The position numbers were made by a program, and so were the translations under genes. The notes under the pieces are model-generated. The model was not told where the DNA came from, searched no databases, and worked only from the letters and a program-made list of their open reading frames with translations. This document shows positions 55,553-64,000 of a stretch of DNA of 64,000 bases, piece by piece. Origin of the DNA: Dyella sp. EPa41 (GTDB lineage: Bacteria; Pseudomonadota; Gammaproteobacteria; Xanthomonadales; Rhodanobacteraceae); contig NZ_BCPR01000010.1 of assembly GCF_016586165.1 (NCBI RefSeq), positions 26,713-90,712 on the forward strand, read 5' to 3'. Positions within the stretch are counted from its first letter, which is position 1; each line of letters opens with the position of its first letter.

Positions 55553-55895
55553 GAAAAAAACTCCCAGAAATAGACGGCAGGCCCACCCGACCTCACCGGC
55601 GCCGCAGGAACATCTTCCGTGCGCCTGACTTGTACGTCGGATGAAAGGATAGGGTCAGATCAACGGGAATAGACAATGCCAGTTGACATGGGTGCCCCAT
55701 GACCGATGGCAGGGTTTTTACCGCGTGATCGCGTCAAAACAAAGAAAAGTGCGTGAAATGGCCACGCCATGCAACCGTTTGACCGGGCGATTGCCGCCCT
55801 GAAACTTGGCTCGGGGTTCGTCTATACTCCCGTCCTTGTTGTCTGAACCTGTGCCTAACCCGGCTGCAAGGCCGTCCTAGAGATGGAGTGATTGC
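55553..55895. other. divergent promoter region, mdtA operon and cytochrome c
   Basis: About 340 bases without a gene. It must carry the efflux operon promoter (minus) and the cytochrome promoter (plus). An AT-rich patch at about 55728-55750 (CAAAACAAAGAAAAGT) may be part of the former. Confidence 0.5.
55799..55828 (+). promoter_or_regulatory. candidate sigma-70 promoter of cytochrome gene
   Basis: -35 CTGAAA (55799-55804), spacer of 18, and -10 TATACT (55823-55828), about 68 bases before the GTG start. The -10 is one base from consensus; the -35 is weak. Confidence 0.5.
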
Positions 55896-56429
55896 GTGAG
55901 CGGTTCCATGACCAAATCCGACCAGAGCTTCATGCGCAGCTTCTCGTTGCTGATCGCTGGCCTGGGCGTGCTGACCCTGCTGCTGATCGGTGGCGCCTGG
56001 TTGATCTACGACCACGAGCCGAAGGAAACCAATCCCGAGACCGCCAAGCAGGTGGCCGAGCGCATCGCGCCGGCGGGTGCCGTCTACGCGGGCGACACGG
56101 GCCGCGCCGCCATGGCCGCCGCGCAGGAAGCCGCCGCCAAGGCCGCCGCCTCGCAGGTCGCCTACGGTGGCACCACCGACGGCAAGACCATCTACGACAA
56201 CCTCTGCCACAGCTGCCACACCGCTGGCGTGGCCGGCGCGCCGAAGCTGGGCGACAAGGGCAACTGGGGTCCGCGCATCGCCCAGGGCATCGATACCCTG
56301 GTCAAGCATGCGATCGAGGGCTACAAGGGTCCGGATGGCAACATGATGCCGGCCAAGGGCGGCAATCCGGCGCTCACCGACGAGCAGGTGAAGAACGCGG
56401 TGCATTGGATCGTGGATCAGGCCAAGTAA
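55896..56429 (+). CDS. membrane-anchored cytochrome c5-like protein
   Basis: c-type cytochrome of 177 residues held in the inner membrane by one N-terminal helix (about 15-37, LLIAGLGVLTLLLIGGAWLI) with the haem domain in the periplasm. The haem site is CHSCH (104-108) and the axial Met lies in GNMMPAKGG (about 150). An Ala-rich helical linker (about 60-88) joins anchor and domain. The CHSCHTAGVAGAPKLGD segment is typical of cytochrome c5. Role: electron carrier to oxidases. Translation starts at GTG 55896 behind GATGGAG; an ATG at 55908 is an alternative. Confidence 0.92.
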   Translation: MSGSMTKSDQSFMRSFSLLIAGLGVLTLLLIGGAWLIYDHEPKETNPETAKQVAERIAPAGAVYAGDTGRAAMAAAQEAAAKAAASQVAYGGTTDGKTIYDNLCHSCHTAGVAGAPKLGDKGNWGPRIAQGIDTLVKHAIEGYKGPDGNMMPAKGGNPALTDEQVKNAVHWIVDQAK

Positions 56430-56456
56430 TAGGCCCGCCCGCATTGGATGTCCGAG

Positions 56457-56481
56457 ACGCCGCCTCATAGGGCGGCGTTTT
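56457..56481 (+). terminator. rho-independent terminator of cytochrome gene
   Basis: Stem ACGCCGCC/GGCGGCGT (56457-56464 with 56471-56478), loop TCATAG, then TTTTC, 28 bases after the stop. Confidence 0.85.
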
Positions 56482-56504
56482 CGTATCCGGCCTCTCCCCC
56501 CTCT

Positions 56505-56532
56505 GTAGGAGCGCACCCAGTGCGCGACAGCC
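56505..56532. repeat. single REP, locus 9
   Basis: GTAGGAGCGCACCCAGTGCG in forward orientation just after the cytochrome terminator. No inverted partner within 100 bases. Confidence 0.85.
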
Positions 56533-56607
56533 TTTCGCGGTGGGCTGCATGGTTGTGGCTTTTGTTTGAGTGCAGGTGTTGCCTTTGGTAGCTACGCTAC
56601 CGCAAGA

Positions 56608-56918
56608 GTGCCGCCTACGCAGCGGGCGTTTCGACGTCCTGCCGGCCGCCGAGTCACTTTCTTTTGCTGGCCCAAAGAAAAGTAACCCAAAGAAAATGGC
56701 CTTCAGAGCCAAGGCTCTTAGCGATATGCGGGATAGAAGCGTCGGATGAGCGAGGCCAGCCGTGATGCGCTCGTTACTACCTCGAACGGAGCCGCCACAC
56801 CGCAACGCGCCGATGCGAAGAGGACTTAAAGCCACTTCGCTAAGCCGTGATGAAGCCCATGGGGCGCGGCACCCTTTCTCCCTCTCCGGGGAGAGGGCTG
56901 GGGTGAGGGGTGGGTGCT
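56608..56918. repeat. composite dispersed repeat, copy 2
   Basis: Inverted counterpart of 35096-35490. The core (56608-56833) carries the same landmarks in reverse order and strand; the CCCTCACCCCAGCCCTC block follows at about 56871-56918 in complement. This copy lacks about 20 bases near the GCAGGACGTCG end that copy 1 has. Together with the REP it fills the 520-base gap between the cytochrome and acpH genes, which holds no other feature. Confidence 0.82.
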
Positions 56919-56949
56919 TGCGGTAACACCACCTATCTACAGGGCGCCC

Positions 56950-57543
56950 CTATCCCATCACCTCACCCTCCACCCACTCCCGCGCAAATGCCTGCAACTG
57001 CGGGTAAAACGCTTCGAAATGCGCCTGCAGCGGGCGATCCAGGCCGGTGAGGATGGGCAGGGCTTCGCCGACCGGGTTCGCGCGGCGGAGGCGGTGGGAG
57101 ATGCCGTCGAGGGCGGCGGCGATCTCTTCGGGGCGGGCGTAGCCGCCAGGCAGGGCGTGGGCTTCCATGTAATGGCGAAAGCGCTGCAGGCCTGCGGGCA
57201 GCAGTGGGGTATGGCGGTCGAGCAGGTCGCGCACGCCGAGCGAGTAGGTTTCCAGTCGCTGCTCGCTCCAGCGCGGAAAGTCGCGCGCCAGCAGATGGTC
57301 GAACCACATGTCGAGCAGGATGCCGCCGTAGCGGCGGAAGGGAGCCGGCAGCAGGCTGCGCGCGGCGGCGACTTCCGGATGGCTGTCGGTGTAGACGTCG
57401 ATGGCACGGTGCAGGCGGATGCCGGCAATCAAGCCTTGCGGCAGGCCCGGATCGGGCTGGCCATGGACGAAATCTCCCATCAAACCGCCCAGTTGCAGCA
57501 GTTCGTCATCGCCCGCCAGCAGTGTATGGGCCAGATGGTTCAT
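56950..57543 (-). CDS. acpH: acyl carrier protein phosphodiesterase
   Basis: Enzyme of 197 residues that removes the phosphopantetheine arm from holo-ACP. It has the AcpH (DUF479) pattern: MNHLAHTLLAG at the start, GGLMGDFVHGQP with metal Asp, RLHRAIDVYTDSHPEV with the His/Asp pair, and GGILLDMWFDHLLARDF. The start at 57543 follows GGAGTCC; a very long open frame above it is a shadow of the divergent hydrolase. It is divergent from that gene with 57 bases between. Confidence 0.94.
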   Translation of the reverse strand: MNHLAHTLLAGDDELLQLGGLMGDFVHGQPDPGLPQGLIAGIRLHRAIDVYTDSHPEVAAARSLLPAPFRRYGGILLDMWFDHLLARDFPRWSEQRLETYSLGVRDLLDRHTPLLPAGLQRFRHYMEAHALPGGYARPEEIAAALDGISHRLRRANPVGEALPILTGLDRPLQAHFEAFYPQLQAFAREWVEGEVMG

Positions 57544-57600
57544 GCAGTGGACTCCGCTCGGCGCCTGCGACAGGCACATGTGCCGGTTATCATCTTGTCC

Positions 57601-58290
57601 ATGAACCCCGTCATGCTCCCCACGCAGCCCGACCATTTTCCCGAGCAGGCCGCCAGCTTCGCGCTGGAAGGCCCGGCCGGCAAGCTCGAAACGATCAGCG
57701 ACGTGGCCCTGCCCGAAGAGGCACGCCGCGGTACCGCCATCATCTGCCATCCGCATCCGCTGCAGGGCGGCACCATGCACAACAAGGTGGTGACGATGGT
57801 GGAACGGGCGCTGCGCGAATCGGGGCTGGACACGGTGCGGTTCAATTTCCGCGGCACGGGCGAATCCGAAGGTATTTACGATCACGGCAACGGCGAAGGC
57901 GACGACCTCGCGGCGGTGGCGTCGTGGGTGCGCCGGCTGCGTCCGGACGATGCCCTGTGGCTGGCCGGCTTCTCGTTCGGCAGCTACGTCTCCATCCGCA
58001 ACGCCGTGCGCCTGCACGCCGACGCCCTGGTCAGCATCGCGCCGCCCGCCGGGCGCTGGCCGTTCGAGGGCTTCGAGCTGCCCAGCTGCCCCTGGCTGGT
58101 GGTGCAGGGCGAGGAGGACGAGGTGGTCGACCCGCAGGCCGTGTTCGACTGGATCGACGGCATGACGAAAAAACCCGAACTGGTGCGCATGCCCGAGACC
58201 AGCCATTTCTTCCACCGCCGCCTGATGGACCTGCGCGGCGTGATCAAGCACGCCGTGCAGCCCTGGCTGCCGCCGCCGCGGCAGGACTGA
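57601..58290 (+). CDS. alpha/beta hydrolase
   Basis: Cytoplasmic hydrolase of 229 residues, of the COG2945-like group. IICHPHPLQGGTMHNKVVTM is the family's N-terminal marker, then VRFNFRGTGESEG, the nucleophile Ser in GFSFGSYV, the acid in QGEEDEVVDP and the His in TSHFFHRRL. Relatives are widespread in Proteobacteria and their substrate is not known. The ATG at 57601 is preferred; another is at 57613, and neither has a clear ribosome site. It is followed after 63 bases by zapE on the same strand. Confidence 0.9.
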   Translation: MNPVMLPTQPDHFPEQAASFALEGPAGKLETISDVALPEEARRGTAIICHPHPLQGGTMHNKVVTMVERALRESGLDTVRFNFRGTGESEGIYDHGNGEGDDLAAVASWVRRLRPDDALWLAGFSFGSYVSIRNAVRLHADALVSIAPPAGRWPFEGFELPSCPWLVVQGEEDEVVDPQAVFDWIDGMTKKPELVRMPETSHFFHRRLMDLRGVIKHAVQPWLPPPRQD

Positions 58291-58353
58291 TGCCGCACCT
58301 GTTCCGCATGCCCGCTCCCCACGGGCGCACCATCCCCCGAATCCGCCGTACCC

Positions 58354-59475
58354 ATGAGTGATACCCCCCTGCTCGCGCCCAGCGCGCGTTACCACGAAGG
58401 CGTCGCCGCGCACCGCTGGGAGGCCGACCCGGCCCAGCAGGCGCTGCTGCCCGAGTTCGACCGCATGCACGCCGAGCTCATCGCCGGCACCGCCAACACC
58501 AATGGCGGCGGACTGTTCGGACGTCTGAAAGCCCTGCTCGGCAACGAGACCCGCGAGTGCGTGCAGGGCCTGTACCTGTGGGGCAGCGTGGGCCGGGGCA
58601 AGACTTTCCTGATGGACCTGTTCGTCGCCAGCCTGCCGTCCGGCATGGCGCTGCGCCGCCATTACCATCGCTTCATGGGCGAGGTGCACGACCAGCTGCG
58701 CGCGCTCGGCGAGCGCCAGGACCCGCTGCTCGACGTGGCCGCCAACATCGCCTCGCGCTGCCGCGTGCTGTGCCTGGACGAATTCCTGGTCAACGACATC
58801 GGCGACGCGATGATCCTGGCCACGCTGCTGCAGGCCTTGTTCGAGCGCGGCGTGTCACTGGTGACCACCTCGAACACCGCCCCCGCCAACCTTTACAAGG
58901 ATGGCCTGCAGCGCGCGCGCTTCCTGCCGGCCATCGCGCTGATCGAGAAGCACTGCCGCGTGGTGCAGATGATCTCCTCGCACGACTGGCGCCTGCGCGC
59001 GCTGACCCAGGCCGCGGTGTACCAGACGCCGCCGGGCGCGGAAGCCGAGCGCGCGCTGTCGCGCATCTTCTCCAGCCAGGCCGAGGGCCCGGTGGAAGAA
59101 GGCGGCGAGATCATCCTCAACGACCGCCCGGTCCCGGTGCGCAAGCGCGCGGCGAATATCCTTTGGTTTGAATTCGCCGCGCTGTGCGAGGGACCGCGCG
59201 CCGTGTCCGACTACATCGAGCTGGCCAAGGCCGGCCCGGCGGTGATCATTTCCAATGTGCCGCAGTTCACCGTCTACACCGATGACGCGGCGCGGCGCTT
59301 CGTGTTGCTGGTGGACGAGTTCTACGACCGCCACGTGAAGCTGATCCTTTCGGCCGCCGCGCCGATCACCGAGCTGTACGACGGTGAACGCCTGCGCGCG
59401 GAGTTCGGTCGCACGGAATCGCGATTGATCGAGATGCAGAGCGAAGAGTATCTGGCGAGCGAACATCTGGCCTGA
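58354..59475 (+). CDS. zapE: cell-division ATPase ZapE (AFG1-like)
   Basis: AAA-type ATPase of 373 residues. Walker A is WGSVGRGKTFLMD (about 78-90), with MALRRHYHRFMGEVHDQL after it, Walker B VLCLDEFLVNDI and TTSNTAPANLYKDGLQRARF, a family hallmark. The C-terminal part has LWFEFAALCEGPRAVSDYIE and VLLVDEFYDRHVKL. In E. coli, ZapE associates with the Z-ring under stress. Upstream spacing suggests it might be co-transcribed with the hydrolase. Confidence 0.95.
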   Translation: MSDTPLLAPSARYHEGVAAHRWEADPAQQALLPEFDRMHAELIAGTANTNGGGLFGRLKALLGNETRECVQGLYLWGSVGRGKTFLMDLFVASLPSGMALRRHYHRFMGEVHDQLRALGERQDPLLDVAANIASRCRVLCLDEFLVNDIGDAMILATLLQALFERGVSLVTTSNTAPANLYKDGLQRARFLPAIALIEKHCRVVQMISSHDWRLRALTQAAVYQTPPGAEAERALSRIFSSQAEGPVEEGGEIILNDRPVPVRKRAANILWFEFAALCEGPRAVSDYIELAKAGPAVIISNVPQFTVYTDDAARRFVLLVDEFYDRHVKLILSAAAPITELYDGERLRAEFGRTESRLIEMQSEEYLASEHLA

Positions 59476-59488
59476 TCGGCCCGCCGCC

Positions 59489-59563
59489 ATGGCAGGCGCG
59501 CACCCATGGCGCGATCACGGCCGCGTTCCGTTGGCTTGTCGCGCACTGGGTGCGCGCCTACAG
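59489..59563. repeat. REPIN-like inverted pair 10, degenerate
   Basis: Forward copy GCAGGCGCGCACCCATGGCG (59493-59512, diverged) and inverted copy GCGCACTGGGTGCGCGCCTAC (59541-59561). It lies between zapE and the next plus-strand gene. Confidence 0.8.
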
Positions 59564-59571
59564 TGCGGTAA

Positions 59572-59970
59572 ATGCGCATTGCTGGAGCCCTCATGTCCAT
59601 CCTGCTCGCCCTCGCCCTGCAGTCGAGCCCGGCCGCCGGCGCCGACTTTCCCGCACGCGTGAGACAGGCCAAGCTGGCCGAAGGCGCGGCCACCGGGCCG
59701 GACTACCAGAAGCAGATGTGGGATCGCATCGGCAACGCCACCACCGATGCCTACAAGGCCTGCCTGGCCAGCAATACGCCCGCCGACAAGTCGCCTTTCA
59801 CGCTCGTGGCCAACGTGCGCCCGGACGGCCATCTGGCCGACATTGCCGTGCAGCCGGCAACCCCCGTCGCCGGCTGCATGGCCGGCCAGTTCGCCAACTG
59901 GGTGCTGCCGGCACCGCCGGCGACGCCGGCGCCCTACCCGGTCGAGATCGATTTCAGCATCAAGAACTAG
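59572..59970 (+). CDS. small exported hypothetical protein
   Basis: Exported protein of 132 residues with a signal peptide ending AAGA. The mature part has one small domain with two cysteines; its second half (VANVRPDGHLADIAVQP then VAGCMAGQFANWVLPAPP) resembles the TonB C-terminal/AgmX-like pattern of a beta-strand pair followed by a Cys-containing helix. Cys pairing with the other Cys (YKACLAS) is plausible in the periplasm. The start could also be 59593 (MSILLALAL). Function not known. Confidence 0.75.
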   Translation: MRIAGALMSILLALALQSSPAAGADFPARVRQAKLAEGAATGPDYQKQMWDRIGNATTDAYKACLASNTPADKSPFTLVANVRPDGHLADIAVQPATPVAGCMAGQFANWVLPAPPATPAPYPVEIDFSIKN

Positions 59971-60116
59971 ACCAACCGGCCGATGGCCGGTGCGTAGGAA
60001 GCATGGGCAAGATGGGCGCATCGGCCTTCCATATGTCTCATTGCGTGCCGTTACGCGGCTGCAGTAGCCTCGCGCGACGGAGACGTTGAGCCGTTCCTCA
60101 CAGGGGTGGGATCGCG

Positions 60117-61946
60117 ATGCGCACGACCACGGGAGTCGACCCGGGGCAGCACGGCGGCGGGCAACCGGACGCGCGGGAATCAGCCGTCCAGACGTCCGCC
60201 GATGGCGCGTCGTCCGAGGGTTTCGCCGTACCGGGCTTTGATGCCGTCGTGCGACTGGTGTCGCGCTCGCTCAACGTGCCGCTGGTGGCGCTGGTGCTCC
60301 ATGGCGGCACGGCCTACTGGTTTGCCAACGGCAGCGCGCTGCCCCCGCATGGATCGCGCGTCCTGCACCCGCTCTACATGGATGCCGCACGCAGCCTCGA
60401 ACCGCTGGTCGTGCTCGATACCCAGGCCGATGACCGCTTCAAGGACGTCACCCCGGCGCCGGGCGCCAGCTCCGGCCCGGTCCGCTTCTTCGCCAGCGAA
60501 CCGGTGTGCTCGCTGACCGGCCAGCAGATCGGCGCGCTCTGCGTGATGGACCTGGCGCCGCGCGTCGAACTGAGCGAACACGAACTGACCTCGCTGCGCG
60601 ACGCCGCTTCCCTCATCGGGGCCGGCGTCGTGCTGCGCAGCTATCTCGGGCGCACCGACCCGATCACCCAGCTGCCGCATCGCTACGCCTTTTTTGACGA
60701 CCTGCGCCGGCACTTCCAGGATGCCGCGCCACTGGCCTGGGTGATCGCCATCGATGTGGCGCCGGTGCAACGCTTCAATGCTTTCATCCGCGCCATGGGC
60801 CATGCCTATGCGGATGAACTGATGCGCGCGGTGGCCCAGCGCACGCTGGCCTGGCTTCCGCCCGATACCCGCCTGTACCAGGTCGGTGCGTCGCGCTTCG
60901 CCGCCGTGCTGCCTGATCGGCATGTCGAAGCGGACACGACCCGATTGGATGACCTGGTGGCGCGTCTTCGCGAGCCCTTCGATTGCCTGGGCATCCCGCT
61001 CACCATCCAGCCCGGCGTGGGGCTGCTGAAGATCGGCGAGAACGAGCTGCGCGGCGGCGATCCCCTGCGGCTGGTGATGAATGCGTCCTACGCCGCCCAG
61101 CACAGCGTGCGCGGCTGGGCCGTCTACGACCGCCAGCAGGACGAGCTCCAGCGCCAGGAATTCTTCCTGGTCACCGAACTGGCGGCGGCGCTGACCGATC
61201 GCACGGAACTGGACCTGCACTACCAGCCGCGCGTCGACCTGGACAGTGGCCGCTGCGTGGCGCTGGAAGCACTGGCGCGGTGGCACCATCCCACGCTCGG
61301 CCTGATACCACCCAGCCGTTTCATCGCCTTGGCCGAGCGTGCCGGCCTGATGCGTTCGCTGACCCAATGGGTACTCGAACACGGCGTGGCGCAGCTGGCG
61401 GCGTGGCGCAGGAAGGGCCACGACATCAAGCTCTCTTTCAACGTGTCGAGTACCGACCTCGGCGCCGACCTGGTCAATCGCGTGCAGCAGGTGGCGGAAC
61501 GCCACAAGGTGGGGCTGGACTCGCTGGAGCTGGAGTTCACCGAGAACACGCTGATGGAGCACAGCGCCACCACGCGCCGCCATCTCACCGCGATACGCCA
61601 GCTCGGCGCCGGCATCGCCATCGACGACTTCGGCACGGGCTACAGCAATCTTTCCGCCTTGCGGCAGATGCCCGCCACCAGCCTGAAGATCGACCAGTCG
61701 TTCGTGCGCGGCATGGGCACCAGCCGCCATGACGAGGCGATCGTGCGCTCGGTGGCCGACCTCGCGCGCAGCATGGGCTTTCGCGTGGTGGTGGAAGGCG
61801 TGGAAACGGATCACCTCTACGACAGCGTGCTGGCGATGGCCTGCGACGAGGCACAGGGCTTCCACATCGCAAGGCCGCTGCCGCCGGCCGACGTGCTGCC
61901 CTGGCTGACCACGCACCAAGGCATGCCATCGCGCCGCGTGGTCTAA
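60117..61946 (+). CDS. GAF/degenerate GGDEF/EAL c-di-GMP protein
   Basis: Cytoplasmic signalling protein of 609 residues. A GAF-like sensor covers about 40-172 (VRFFASEPVCSLTGQQIGAL). A GGDEF-type domain follows (about 180-340) with ITQLPHRYAFFDDL intact in outline, but the active-site GGDEF is replaced by VGASR (256-260), so cyclase activity is unlikely. The EAL domain (about 353-600) keeps EAL at 384-386, ELEFTEN, AIDDFGTGYSNL (503-510), Lys524 and EGVE (560-563), so it should hydrolyse c-di-GMP. No membrane helix. The GAF domain probably sets activity by an unknown ligand. Confidence 0.92.
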   Translation: MRTTTGVDPGQHGGGQPDARESAVQTSADGASSEGFAVPGFDAVVRLVSRSLNVPLVALVLHGGTAYWFANGSALPPHGSRVLHPLYMDAARSLEPLVVLDTQADDRFKDVTPAPGASSGPVRFFASEPVCSLTGQQIGALCVMDLAPRVELSEHELTSLRDAASLIGAGVVLRSYLGRTDPITQLPHRYAFFDDLRRHFQDAAPLAWVIAIDVAPVQRFNAFIRAMGHAYADELMRAVAQRTLAWLPPDTRLYQVGASRFAAVLPDRHVEADTTRLDDLVARLREPFDCLGIPLTIQPGVGLLKIGENELRGGDPLRLVMNASYAAQHSVRGWAVYDRQQDELQRQEFFLVTELAAALTDRTELDLHYQPRVDLDSGRCVALEALARWHHPTLGLIPPSRFIALAERAGLMRSLTQWVLEHGVAQLAAWRRKGHDIKLSFNVSSTDLGADLVNRVQQVAERHKVGLDSLELEFTENTLMEHSATTRRHLTAIRQLGAGIAIDDFGTGYSNLSALRQMPATSLKIDQSFVRGMGTSRHDEAIVRSVADLARSMGFRVVVEGVETDHLYDSVLAMACDEAQGFHIARPLPPADVLPWLTTHQGMPSRRVV

Positions 61947-61961
61947 GGCGTCAGCTGTCTT

Positions 61962-62039
61962 CTGCAGGCGCGCACCCGGTGCGCGAAAAGCCTACGGAGC
62001 GGTTAGGCCATTCTCCGCGGTCGCGAACGGGGTGCGCTC

Positions 62040-62043
<4 letters not shown>
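61962..62043. repeat. REPIN-like inverted pair 11
   Basis: Forward GCAGGCGCGCACCCGGTGCG (61964-61983) and inverted GGGGTGCGCTCCTAC (62029-62043). It overlaps the stop codon of the acyl-CoA synthetase gene: CTA within CTCCTAC is its TAG. Confidence 0.85.
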
Positions 62044-63710
<1,667 letters not shown>

Positions 63711-63782
63711 GGATGCGTCCTTCTGTGGTCGGTGGCCGAGGATAGCATCGGCGTTCGGAGCCCAGCGGGGTGTTCGACCTTG

Positions 63783-63810
63783 GTAGGAGCGCACCCAGTG
63801 CGCGACAGCC
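63783..63810. repeat. single REP, locus 12
   Basis: GTAGGAGCGCACCCAGTGCG in forward orientation, upstream of the acyl-CoA synthetase. No inverted partner before the window end. Confidence 0.85.
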
Positions 63811-64000
63811 TTTCGCGCCGGTCTGCAGCACTCGTTCTTCAGGCATGTAGTTCGTGATGTCTTAGTTGCTGTCTTCCGCGACCTGGCTCGCCTGCGACCG
63901 CAGGGAGTCCCCGTGGGGCGGCGGGCTTCCGAGCCGCTGCCGCGGCCCGCGTCACTTTCTCTTCGTGTGGCACTCCTTTTTCGCGTGGCACTCCCTTGTA

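Noticed and set aside
63840..64000. Third copy of the composite repeat at the window end
   Set aside because: Only a short GTCACTTTCT-like stretch matches; the segment is cut by the window edge, so homology cannot be claimed.

Overview
The window is high-GC, densely packed DNA from a gammaproteobacterium of the Lysobacterales (Xanthomonadales). Rhodanobacteraceae (Dyella, Luteibacter, Frateuria, Rhodanobacter) fits best. The grounds are the Xanthomonas-type order of the type II secretion genes (E-F-G-H-I-J-K-L-M-N-D), a large TonB-dependent receptor of the Xanthomonas/Caulobacter type, a monomeric isocitrate dehydrogenase, and many intergenic palindromic repeats starting GTAGGAGCGCACC. The genus assignment is inference; no rRNA or tRNA gene was seen.

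Layout. 0-4.5 kb: a 5'-partial-in-window SGNH hydrolase, a RidA-family protein, an OmpR/EnvZ-type two-component pair and a secreted esterase, all on the minus strand. 4.5-6.1 kb: a gene-poor stretch with two small doubtful ORFs. 6.1-11.4 kb: a plus-strand run of an AI-2E-family permease, a NodT-type outer-membrane lipoprotein, an EmrA/HlyD-type adaptor, a DUF2955/FUSC-like membrane protein and a two-TM potassium channel, which looks like one envelope export module. 11.5-19.2 kb: minus-strand genes for a small molybdopterin-fold protein, a UBP zinc finger, proline iminopeptidase, a TonB receptor, an MliC-type lipoprotein and a beta-lactamase-like serine hydrolase. 19.7-22.8 kb: a small exported Gly/His/Tyr-rich protein and the helicase HrpB. 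22.9-33.8 kb: a complete 11-gene xps/gsp type II secretion operon, whose genes mostly overlap by ATGA. 34.1-44.7 kb: TatD, a pseudouridine synthase with a duplicated 3' end, a lipoprotein-like methyltransferase, a LysR regulator, a GH3 glycosidase, an aldo/keto reductase, a TraB/GumN protein and a chromate transporter. 44.9-55.6 kb: isocitrate dehydrogenase and an MdtABC-like RND efflux operon without an outer-membrane gene. 55.9-63.7 kb: a cytochrome c5-like protein, ACP phosphodiesterase, an alpha/beta hydrolase, ZapE, a small exported protein, a GAF/degenerate GGDEF/EAL protein and an acyl-CoA synthetase.

How it works together. The secretin, pseudopilins, ATPase and platform form the exoprotein secretion machine. 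The exported hydrolases nearby (GH3, serine hydrolase, esterases) are plausible periplasmic or extracellular digestive enzymes, and the TonB receptor would take up products. Two separate efflux systems add envelope defence.

The most distinctive layer is the repeats. At least twelve REP/REPIN-like loci occur in the second half of the window, two of which supply the stop codon of the neighbouring gene. A second palindromic family (GGGAATAGG arms) sits twice in the secretion operon, once inside the leader-peptide codons of gspH. A composite repeat of about 230-400 bp occurs twice in opposite orientation. The 3' end of the rluE-like gene is duplicated beside REP copies. I found no CRISPR array, prophage, insertion sequence with a transposase, or clearly new multi-gene system.
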